A model generated the notes under the pieces. The model was given only the letters and a program-made list of their open reading frames with translations, was not told the DNA's origin and searched no databases. A DNA stretch of 64,000 nucleotides, from NCBI RefSeq assembly GCF_018966525.1, contig NZ_CP076607.1:992001-1056000 (forward strand), in the 5' to 3' direction. Positions within the stretch are counted from its first letter, which is position 1. Each line of letters begins with the position of its first letter. A program made the position numbers and the translations under genes. Origin of the DNA: Paenibacillus sophorae. Lineage in GTDB: Bacteria > Bacillota > Bacilli > Paenibacillales > Paenibacillaceae. Below, in pieces: positions 42,088-49,088 of this stretch.

Positions 42088-43062
42088 TCAGGGTAACGGC
42101 ACGCCCCGGGAGCTGACGTACAGGTCATACCATTCCTTACGGGTAAGTGCAAGCTTGTCCGCCCCTTCGCAGGCTGAGATGCGCTTCGGATTTACCGTTC
42201 CGATGACGGGCTGAATCGTGGCCGGATGCGCCATCAGCCAGGAGAGGACAATCGCTTCCGGGGTTGTCCCTTTCTCATCGGCCAGCGTACGGACAAGGCG
42301 CGCGGTGCTGCGGACCGTTTCGGATTCTCCGTCCAGCGGGCGACCGCTGTATTTGCCCTGGGCCAGCGGCCCCCACGCCTGAAGCTGGATATTCTCCAGT
42401 CTGCAGTGCTCGACCGTTCCCTCGGGCATACCTTGCTCTCTCCAGGCTTTCTGATTGACGCTTACAACCGAATCGAGCCAGTAGATCTTCTCAAGGCTCA
42501 TCTCCAGTTGATTGACGATAAACGGCTCTTCGCTGTATGCCTGAAGCAGCTTGATCTGCCCCTCGCTCATATTGGAGACGCCGAAATGCCGCACCTTGCC
42601 GGATTGCTTAAGCAGGTGAAGCGCTTCGCCCACCTCTTCAGGGTCCATCAGCGGATCGGGCCGGTGAAGCAGCAGAATATCAAGGTATTCGGCTCCCAGA
42701 CGAGACAGGATGCCGTCCACGCTGCTCAGGATATGGCTCTTGGAGAAATCGAACACGTTGGAGCTTTCGCCCGGTTCGGCCAGCTTAATGCCGCACTTCG
42801 ATTGAAGAATGATACGTTCACGCAGCTCCGGCCGTTCTTTAAGGACGGTGCCGAATACTTGCTCGGCTTTGCCGCGGGTGTAAATATCGGCATGGTCGAA
42901 CATGTTGACGCCGATGGAGAGCGCAGCTTCGACAGCCTCATGTCCTTCATTGATCTGCTCTTTGGTAATCGCCTCGCGGTCCCAGTCTCCACCAAGGCCC
43001 ATACAGCCCAGGACAAGCCGGCTTGCGGGAATTCCGCGCTTGTTAAGCGGTAACGTTTTCAA
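42088..43062 (-). CDS. Aldo/keto reductase (YdhF-like)
   Basis: A 324-residue NADPH-dependent aldo/keto reductase with the full tetrad regions: Asp/Tyr in FDHADIYTRGKAE (about 52-64), Lys in LQSKCGI and His in LLLHRPDPL. The C-terminal cofactor region is VIGTVNPKRI. The in-frame TTG at 43062, six bases after GGAGGG, gives the usual short N-terminus (MKTLPLNKRGIPASRLVLGCMGLGG) and is chosen over longer starts. It lies downstream of the PadR/MFS pair on the same strand. The substrate is unknown. Confidence 0.9.
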   Translation of the reverse strand: MKTLPLNKRGIPASRLVLGCMGLGGDWDREAITKEQINEGHEAVEAALSIGVNMFDHADIYTRGKAEQVFGTVLKERPELRERIILQSKCGIKLAEPGESSNVFDFSKSHILSSVDGILSRLGAEYLDILLLHRPDPLMDPEEVGEALHLLKQSGKVRHFGVSNMSEGQIKLLQAYSEEPFIVNQLEMSLEKIYWLDSVVSVNQKAWREQGMPEGTVEHCRLENIQLQAWGPLAQGKYSGRPLDGESETVRSTARLVRTLADEKGTTPEAIVLSWLMAHPATIQPVIGTVNPKRISACEGADKLALTRKEWYDLYVSSRGVPLP

Positions 43063-43174
43063 TTCAATCCCTCCGTCATAGTGATAGATGATTTCAGAGA
43101 TATTGTACAACTTTGGAAGCCAGTACGATACTTTTAATCGCTTAAGAAGCGGTGCCAGGCGGCATACAAGGGGG

Positions 43175-43741
43175 CTACTCCTTTAGATCCAAGGGCTTCC
43201 CGATATCGCCGAGCTTGTGCGCCCGTACGTCAGCGTACAGGCGCTTCAGCCATTTCAGTTCCGTCAGGCTGTGCTCATATTTGCCGTACATGAGATGAAG
43301 CGCGGCGCGGGGAACGGTGGAAACATGCTCTTCATAGACCTGATAAGCGAGATTGACCTGATGCTCGGTCTCCCGGATGCGCTCCTCCAACAGTTTCGCA
43401 ATCTTGTCCGGATCAACATGCCGCGAGAAGGCGAGCGCGAGGTACATCGGATGATAGAGGGTGTCGTTCTGCTTAAACAGCTGCAGCAGGAGCTGCTCGA
43501 ACAAGGCCCTTCCCGAACCGGTGATCCGGTATATGGTTTTGTCCGGCCGGTCGCTGCTGCGGATAATCTCAATCTGTGCAATCTGTCCGTTCTTGGCTAA
43601 TTGGTCGACGGCGTAGTACAGGGAGCCCATTTGCAGCTTCGTAATCTGATCGATCGCGCGGTCTTTCATCACCAGCATCATTTCATAGGGATGCATGTCC
43701 CGTTCCAGCAGCAGCCCGAGAATAGCCAGCTTCATTGACAT
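43175..43741 (-). CDS. PadR-family transcriptional regulator
   Basis: A 188-residue PadR-type repressor. It has the winged helix (AILGLLLERDMHPYEMMLVMKDR ... MGSLYYAVDQLAKNGQI ... DKTIYRITGSGRALF, residues 5-80) and a C-terminal helical domain of the Vir-like type. It begins seven bases after the stop of the MFS exporter gene and is probably cotranscribed with it. PadR proteins usually repress an adjacent efflux gene; the 16-bp palindrome in the exporter promoter is the obvious candidate operator. Confidence 0.9.
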   Translation of the reverse strand: MSMKLAILGLLLERDMHPYEMMLVMKDRAIDQITKLQMGSLYYAVDQLAKNGQIAQIEIIRSSDRPDKTIYRITGSGRALFEQLLLQLFKQNDTLYHPMYLALAFSRHVDPDKIAKLLEERIRETEHQVNLAYQVYEEHVSTVPRAALHLMYGKYEHSLTELKWLKRLYADVRAHKLGDIGKPLDLKE

Positions 43742-43748
43742 GGCAGCT

Positions 43749-45269
43749 CTAATCCTTGCTGGTCGCCGGCTGCGGAGCTTTACTGCGGGTGAAGAGGCGG
43801 TCCTTCGGCATGAGCAGCACGGCCGCGAGCCCTAGCACCGCCGGAATAAGCGCCCACAGGAACGTATGCGCAATGGAGGAAGACAGCGCGGCTGAGATTT
43901 TCTCAAGCACGGGAGCCGGAATCTGCGCTCTTGCTTCCGGGGTCAGCGCGGCGCGCGGATCGCCGAAGGCGGATGACTGGGCGCTGCCGCCGAACGTAGC
44001 GCTGAGTTTGTCCGTGAACAAATTGCGCTGGGTGATGCCGAAGATGGTGATCCCGAGCGTCATGCCAAGCGAACGCATAAAGGTGCAAGTCGACGTGGCC
44101 GAACCGCGCTGGCGGACATCAAAATGATGGACAGAGGACATGTTGAGCACCGAGAAGGAGAATCCGACGCCAAATCCGGTTACAGCCATAAAGAGATTGA
44201 CCTGCAGGCGGGTAGTATCCGGCGACAGGGTCCCAAGCAGAGCAACGCCGGCGACGAAGAAGACAGTGGACAGCAGCATGATGTTCCGGAAGCTGGCCCG
44301 GGCTGTCAGCTGGCCGCCAAGCTGGGCGCCGACGACCGAACCGATCATCATCGGCATCAGAATCAGGCCGGAATTCGTGGCGGAGCCGCCGAATACGCCC
44401 TGCACGAAGATTGGGATGTAGACGGTTGCCACAATGAAGGCTGAGCCGTAGAAGAGAGCAGCCAGAGCGCTTGTCGCGAACAGCCTGTTCCGGAACATGC
44501 TGAATGTGATAACGGGTTCGGCCGCACGCCGCTCAATGAGCAGAAAGGTGATCAGCAGCACCGCAAAGCCCGCGAACAAGCCAAGAATGGCGGAGGAGCC
44601 CCAGGCATATTCCTGCCCGCCCAGCTCCAGAGCGAACATGAGGCAGATAATAGCGCCGACCAGCGTAAAGGCGCCGCCCCAGTCGATCCGCTGCTTGGAG
44701 TGAGCCACCGATTCTTTGTAGGCCAGAGCGATCATGATAAAGGCGATCACCCCGAGAGGGAGATTGATGTAGAATATCCAGCGCCAGCCGACATAATCGG
44801 TGATATAAGCGCCAAGCAGCGGACCGAGGACGCTTGAGATGCCGAAGACCGCGCCGAACAGTCCTGTCATCTTGCCGCGCTTCTCCGGCGGAAAGATATC
44901 GAATATAATCGTGAACGCGATCGGCATCAGCGCGCCGCCGCCCACACCTTGAATCGCTCGGTAGATGCTGAGCTGGGTAATGCTGCCCGCGGTGCCGCAG
45001 AGGGCCGAGCCGACCAGGAACAGCAGCAGTCCGAGCATGAAGAAGCGTTTGCGTCCGTACATATCGGACAGCTTGCCGAAGACGGGAGTACCGGCCATCA
45101 CCATGACCATATACGCCGAGGTTACCCATACCAGCTTGTCCATCCCTCCGAGGTCGGAGACAATTGTTCCCAGAGCCGCCGCGACGATGGTATTGTCCAT
45201 GGCCGACATCAGGACGCCAAGGAGCAGACCGGCAACGACCAGCTTCAGGTTGCTTTCTTTGGAATGCAT
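43749..45269 (-). CDS. MFS drug exporter, DHA2 (EmrB/QacA) family
   Basis: A 506-residue exporter with fourteen expected membrane helices. Typical motifs are ALGTIVSDLGGMDKLVWVTSAYM near residue 32, motif A GKLSDMYGRKRFF near 61 and the antiporter motif C region GAVFGISSVLGPLLGAYI near 140. It pumps hydrophobic compounds out with proton exchange. The ATG has AAAGGAG upstream. Its promoter is strong and contains a perfect palindrome between -35 and -10. The PadR gene follows. Confidence 0.92.
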   Translation of the reverse strand: MHSKESNLKLVVAGLLLGVLMSAMDNTIVAAALGTIVSDLGGMDKLVWVTSAYMVMVMAGTPVFGKLSDMYGRKRFFMLGLLLFLVGSALCGTAGSITQLSIYRAIQGVGGGALMPIAFTIIFDIFPPEKRGKMTGLFGAVFGISSVLGPLLGAYITDYVGWRWIFYINLPLGVIAFIMIALAYKESVAHSKQRIDWGGAFTLVGAIICLMFALELGGQEYAWGSSAILGLFAGFAVLLITFLLIERRAAEPVITFSMFRNRLFATSALAALFYGSAFIVATVYIPIFVQGVFGGSATNSGLILMPMMIGSVVGAQLGGQLTARASFRNIMLLSTVFFVAGVALLGTLSPDTTRLQVNLFMAVTGFGVGFSFSVLNMSSVHHFDVRQRGSATSTCTFMRSLGMTLGITIFGITQRNLFTDKLSATFGGSAQSSAFGDPRAALTPEARAQIPAPVLEKISAALSSSIAHTFLWALIPAVLGLAAVLLMPKDRLFTRSKAPQPATSKD

Positions 45270-45305
45270 TGCTTAATACTCCTTTTCTGTAAGTTAGTGA
45301 AACTT

Positions 45306-45334
45306 ATTATATTCAAATTTGAATAGGGGATCAA
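45306..45334 (-). promoter_or_regulatory. Promoter with embedded palindromic operator for the MFS/PadR operon
   Basis: On the minus strand TTGATC (45334-45329), a 17-base spacer and consensus TATAAT (45311-45306) form a strong promoter. The perfect 16-bp palindrome TATTCAAATTTGAATA (45310-45325) fills the spacer and touches the -10 box, the standard position for a repressor, presumably the PadR protein. Confidence 0.75.
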
Positions 45335-45348
45335 TACATTTTTTGACC

Positions 45349-45375
45349 AAAAAAGAACCCCACTGCGAGTGGAGT
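45349..45375 (-). terminator. Terminator after the GGDEF/HD-GYP gene
   Basis: On the minus strand ACTCCACT pairs with AGTGGGGT around CGC, followed by a T run. Confidence 0.78.
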
Positions 45376-45428
45376 CCTGCTGCTCACGCTTATTCGGTTT
45401 CTTCGCGCCCCCGTGGAAGGCAAAAGGC

Positions 45429-47267
45429 CTATACCGCGGCTTCCTTGGTGCGCAGCTGTCTGGATTCGATATAGCTGATGAAGAACTCTGTAAGCTCCGG
45501 ATCGAATTGGCTGCCCGCACACGCCCTGAGCTCGACAATCGCCTCTTCCACGGATTTGGTCGGCTGGTAGGGACGTTCCGTCGTCATCGCGTCAAAGGAA
45601 TCGATAATGGTCAGCATCCGGCACAGCCTTGGAATTTCCTCGCCCTTAAAGCCGTGCGGATAGCCTTTGCCATCGTACCTTTCGTGGTGCAGTTCGATGT
45701 AGGGGGCCAAATCCTTAAACTTATCGCCCATAAGCGCCATTTGCTTGCCCCAGGTCACATGCCATTTCACCATTTCCCATTCCTCGGGCGTGAGTTTCTC
45801 CTTCTTATTTAGTATGCCCCAGGGAATTTCGAGCTTGCCGATATCATGGATTAGCGCTCCCAGCGTGAACTGGCGTTTGGACAGGCTGTCCAGCAAGAGC
45901 AGCTCGCTGATGTCCATCGCGTACCGGAATACCCGTTTGGAATGCTTAAAAGTTTCCAGGTCCTTGTACATGAACAGGTTAAGCTGCTGCTCAATATCAC
46001 GTACGTCCTGGCTGAAATCGATATCCTGCTCTTGCGGCGATTGGTGGCCGTAGACATGGACCATATTCTTGCCCTGCTTCTTGGCGTAGTACAATGCCTG
46101 GTCGGCCTGATCTACAAGCTCCGATTTGTCATGAATGTCGCTGCGGTAGCCCGCGATTCCTGAAGAAAAGGACAGACAGCCCTGAGGGAAGATCTCCGCC
46201 CCTTCAAAATGGGAGTTGTTCAGCGTTTTGCGCAGACGGTCGAGAAAGCTTTTAGCCTGTTCGGTGTCGTATGAAGGCATCAGGAGTGTAAATTCTTCCC
46301 CACCGTAGCGGGAGACGACCATTTCTGGGCTGCCGCATTCCTTTTTCAGCAATTCCGCCAAAAAAACGATCAGCCCGTCACCCTTGAGATGGCCGAAGTG
46401 GTCATTATATTTCTTGAAATCGTCGATATCGATCATGGCCAGCGACAACGAGGAGCCCGTGCTTCTGGACTTGCGCATTTCCTCTTCCAGCGTCAGCTCG
46501 AAATAGCTGTGATTGAACAGACCTGTCCGCGGGTCCCGGTTCGCACGTTCTTCGATGTCCCGGTACATCGCGAACATCTGCTTGAACGCATAAGACAGCA
46601 AAACGCTGAGACAGAGAAACAAGGCCAGCCCGAAAATATGATTATGATATAAAAGGATGACCAGCACCAGCGCCAGCACCAGCGTGCTGAGGTAGGCAAT
46701 GATCGTATCCTTCATCATTCCTTTTAGCGTTTCGTACAGATTCTCATTATAGAAGACATAGTAGTAAAAGACGATCAGCATCGTATTCAGCACGAAATAT
46801 ATCGCCATGCCTCCGGCATACGCCAGCAGATGGCTGTCCATGAGCGGTCCCCGTACGCCGCCCAGCGCGGTAAAGGAGAAAGACGCCGAGGCGATAATGA
46901 TTGAGTATATGGCAAAGTTGATTAGATGCTTCCACCAGATGGTCTTGCGTTCAATCAGGAAAATAGCCACGGACGAGACTAGAAGGACGGTTAAGCTGAA
47001 CGTGGGGCCAAACACGAAAATACAGGCCAGATAAACGGAGGAGTCGAGGGATAACCCGTTGCCCTGCGGAGGAAGCTGGAATGTAAAGAAAGTCAGTACG
47101 ACAGCCGCTCCGGATAGCGCATACACCCATACCCAGGTTGGAGCAGTATAGTGAATAAAAGCGCCCTGATTATATATCGTGAACAGACCGAGTCCCGCCA
47201 GACAAATGGCAATTGCGTAAAGGTGACTCAGGTTCAGCTTGGCTATGAGCGTTTTCCACTTTGGCAA
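45429..47267 (-). CDS. Membrane protein with GGDEF and HD-GYP domains
   Basis: A 612-residue protein. About eight membrane segments fill the first 235 residues. A GGDEF domain (about 245-410) has an intact RYGGEEFTLLM near 322, and an HD-GYP-type phosphodiesterase domain (about 425-610) has HDIGKLEIP near 471 and HHERYDGKGYP near 531. It could both make and hydrolyse c-di-GMP. No RxxD inhibitory site precedes GGEEF. The start is a TTG seven bases after AGGAGGG. Confidence 0.92.
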   Translation of the reverse strand: MPKWKTLIAKLNLSHLYAIAICLAGLGLFTIYNQGAFIHYTAPTWVWVYALSGAAVVLTFFTFQLPPQGNGLSLDSSVYLACIFVFGPTFSLTVLLVSSVAIFLIERKTIWWKHLINFAIYSIIIASASFSFTALGGVRGPLMDSHLLAYAGGMAIYFVLNTMLIVFYYYVFYNENLYETLKGMMKDTIIAYLSTLVLALVLVILLYHNHIFGLALFLCLSVLLSYAFKQMFAMYRDIEERANRDPRTGLFNHSYFELTLEEEMRKSRSTGSSLSLAMIDIDDFKKYNDHFGHLKGDGLIVFLAELLKKECGSPEMVVSRYGGEEFTLLMPSYDTEQAKSFLDRLRKTLNNSHFEGAEIFPQGCLSFSSGIAGYRSDIHDKSELVDQADQALYYAKKQGKNMVHVYGHQSPQEQDIDFSQDVRDIEQQLNLFMYKDLETFKHSKRVFRYAMDISELLLLDSLSKRQFTLGALIHDIGKLEIPWGILNKKEKLTPEEWEMVKWHVTWGKQMALMGDKFKDLAPYIELHHERYDGKGYPHGFKGEEIPRLCRMLTIIDSFDAMTTERPYQPTKSVEEAIVELRACAGSQFDPELTEFFISYIESRQLRTKEAAV

Positions 47268-47386
47268 AAGTTACCCTCCTCTCGCAAGTATCTTGATTGT
47301 CCCATATATTTTAAGGGATATACCGGAAATTTCATAGATGCCGATGGGCAAAATACAGGGATATAAGAAGAAATGGCTTCGTATGT

Positions 47387-47416
47387 TAAAAAAGCAGGCT
47401 GAACATCAGCCTGCTT
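47387..47416 (-). terminator. Terminator of the DUF5317/small-protein unit
   Basis: AAGCAGGCTGA and TCAGCCTGCTT form a perfect eleven-pair stem around a three-base loop; on the minus strand it runs into a T tract. Confidence 0.88.
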
Positions 47417-47429
47417 CTGTTTCATTCAA

Positions 47430-47546
47430 TCAACGGCCGCCGCCGATAAGTCTGAATCCGGAGGTCAAAGCCATAACCACGGAAGCAACGATAACGGTAT
47501 TGATGATAATGCGCGAATACAGCATGCCGTCCCATTTCTTTTTCAT
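47430..47546 (-). CDS. 38-residue small membrane protein
   Basis: A 38-codon frame with AAAGGGGTG eight bases before its ATG, following the DUF5317-like gene by 29 bases and ending just before a strong terminator. It has a charged start (MKKKWDGMLYSR), a single hydrophobic span (IIINTVIVASVVMALTSG) and a Gly/Arg tail. No family is recognised. Position suggests it is cotranscribed with the upstream membrane protein. Confidence 0.6.
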   Translation of the reverse strand: MKKKWDGMLYSRIIINTVIVASVVMALTSGFRLIGGGR

Positions 47547-47575
47547 AATTGTTCACCCCTTTCGATAATGGATCG

Positions 47576-48169
47576 TCAAGACTGCTTGGCTTCCATCTCC
47601 TGTGTCGGAATCTGTCTTCTGTCTGGAACAAGGATGTGCTGAAGGTAGAGGAAAATCCCTACATTCATTACAATATCGCCAACGCTGATGACCTGGGTGC
47701 GCGGATAAGGCTTGGACAGCGGGATAATATCCCCAAGGAACGACAGCCTGGTTGCGGAGTCCATCAGAAAATGCTTCGTAACAACGGCTCCCGATTGCAG
47801 AAGATGTACGTAATAAGGGTCCAAGACCTTTGCCGCCTCCAGCGAGACAGGCATCTTGCCGCCATTGACGGCCATGACGAGAAAGTTCAGAAAGACTCCG
47901 GCAAAAATAAACAAGAAGCCCGGAGTGCTCCGGTTCAACCACAGGATGTAAAGCCCTGCCACGTACACGGCGGCAAAAACGATACCGCTGGACGCAGCAA
48001 AGGCAGATGACCGGTCATTCAGTTCAAACACGACAAACTGCAGCAATAAAAGCAGGGGAAACCATAAGCCGCCTCTAATTCGCAGGCTGCCAAACTGTGT
48101 CAGGCCGTAGCGAAATCCGCCCCGGAGCAGACCGACCACCAAACCGAGCACAATACCGTCGTAGACCAT
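47576..48169 (-). CDS. DUF5317-like integral membrane protein
   Basis: A roughly 197-residue membrane protein with about six hydrophobic segments, resembling DUF5317 proteins of Bacillales (MVYDGIVLGLVVGLLRGG, then an RGGLWFPLLLLLQ segment). The ATG at 48169 has GGAG eight bases upstream; an in-frame ATG at 48232 would add 21 residues without a good site. Function unknown. It is followed by a 38-residue membrane peptide gene. Confidence 0.7.
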   Translation of the reverse strand: MVYDGIVLGLVVGLLRGGFRYGLTQFGSLRIRGGLWFPLLLLLQFVVFELNDRSSAFAASSGIVFAAVYVAGLYILWLNRSTPGFLFIFAGVFLNFLVMAVNGGKMPVSLEAAKVLDPYYVHLLQSGAVVTKHFLMDSATRLSFLGDIIPLSKPYPRTQVISVGDIVMNVGIFLYLQHILVPDRRQIPTQEMEAKQS

Positions 48170-48351
48170 GTTGAATGCTCCTATACTTATGTATTGATAA
48201 AAAAATGTATGGATAAGAAATCCGATGCACATTAGGAATATTCGAGCCTAATTATGTAAATCCTTCTGGCCATAACAATTTCCCTCAAAATTCCTCAAGA
48301 ATATGTGTCGAAAAAATTAAAAAGCGGGCTAATAGATTTCCGCCGCTTGAC

Positions 48352-48368
48352 ATACCCCTATGGGGTAT
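48352..48368. promoter_or_regulatory. CsoR operator ahead of csoR-copZ
   Basis: ATACCCCTATGGGGTAT is a GC-cored dyad of the form bound by CsoR (compare Bacillus copZA). It overlaps the TATAAT (48366-48371) and lies 28 bases upstream of csoR, so copper would relieve self-repression. Confidence 0.75.
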
Positions 48369-48396
48369 AATAAAGTGATGTTGAGGAGGTTGATGC

Positions 48397-48747
48397 ATGA
48401 CGGCACATGAGAAGCATGATGAAGGGCTTGACCATCGGTCCTGCGGCAGCGATTGCCATTCTTCCGAAGAACGCAAAAGTCACCATACCCAGGAATTCAA
48501 GAACGGGCTGACGACCCGGCTTAACCGCATAGAAGGGCAGATTCGGGGCATCAAAGGCATGATCGAGCGCGACACCTACTGCGATGATGTTCTCACCCAG
48601 CTTGCGGCGGTCCAGTCGGCGCTTGGCGGCGTCGGAAAGCTGCTGCTTGAGGGCCATATGAAGAGCTGTATTATTGAAAGGATCGAAGCTGGAGAACATG
48701 AGGTTATTGACGAACTGCTGATTACGGTCGGCAGATTAATGAAATAA
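48397..48747 (+). CDS. csoR: Copper-sensing repressor CsoR
   Basis: A 116-residue DUF156/CsoR-type helical repressor. The Cu(I) ligands are at C62 (DTYCDDV), H87 and C91 (EGHMKSC), the X-H-C pattern of copper sensors. The first 30 residues form a His/Cys-rich tail (two Cys and seven His) not needed in the core family, possibly an extra metal-binding arm. GAGGAGG precedes the ATG. A CsoR-type operator lies in its own promoter and another before copA. Confidence 0.9.
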   Translation: MTAHEKHDEGLDHRSCGSDCHSSEERKSHHTQEFKNGLTTRLNRIEGQIRGIKGMIERDTYCDDVLTQLAAVQSALGGVGKLLLEGHMKSCIIERIEAGEHEVIDELLITVGRLMK

Positions 48748-48761
48748 GGAGAGGATTAATA

Positions 48762-48965
48762 ATGGCGAACGTTGTATTGAATGTAGAGGGAATGTCCTGC
48801 GGACATTGCGTAAGCTCAGTGGAGAAAGCGGTAAGCAATCTGGGGGCGTCCGCAACAGTGGATCTGGCATCCAAGACGGTAGCGGTAGATTATGACGACA
48901 GCAAGCTCAGCCTGGGAGCCATTAAGGAAGCGATTGAAGAACAGGGCTATGACGTAGTTCAATAA
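48762..48965 (+). CDS. copZ: Copper chaperone CopZ
   Basis: A 67-residue heavy-metal-associated domain with the Cu(I) motif MSCGHC (C13 and C16) and the ferredoxin-like pattern of Atx1/CopZ. It delivers Cu(I) to the CopA ATPase encoded downstream. TAAGGAGAGG precedes the ATG, 14 bases after csoR. Confidence 0.95.
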   Translation: MANVVLNVEGMSCGHCVSSVEKAVSNLGASATVDLASKTVAVDYDDSKLSLGAIKEAIEEQGYDVVQ

Positions 48966-49053
48966 GCCGGACGAGGCATACGCCAAGGCATGGAGCGGCA
49001 GGGAGAGGAAGTCCCGAAAAGACGCTCCACGCCTTCTCTTTTTTACATTTTAC

Positions 49054-49069
49054 ATACCCCCTACGGGTA
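49054..49069. promoter_or_regulatory. Second CsoR-like operator, before copA
   Basis: ATACCCCCTACGGGTA matches the CsoR operator pattern and lies 20 bases before the copA start, in the copZ-copA gap. It suggests a separate copper-responsive promoter for the ATPase, although no clear -35/-10 pair is visible beside it. Confidence 0.65.
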
Positions 49070-49088
49070 CCGGGAAGGATGTGATCTT

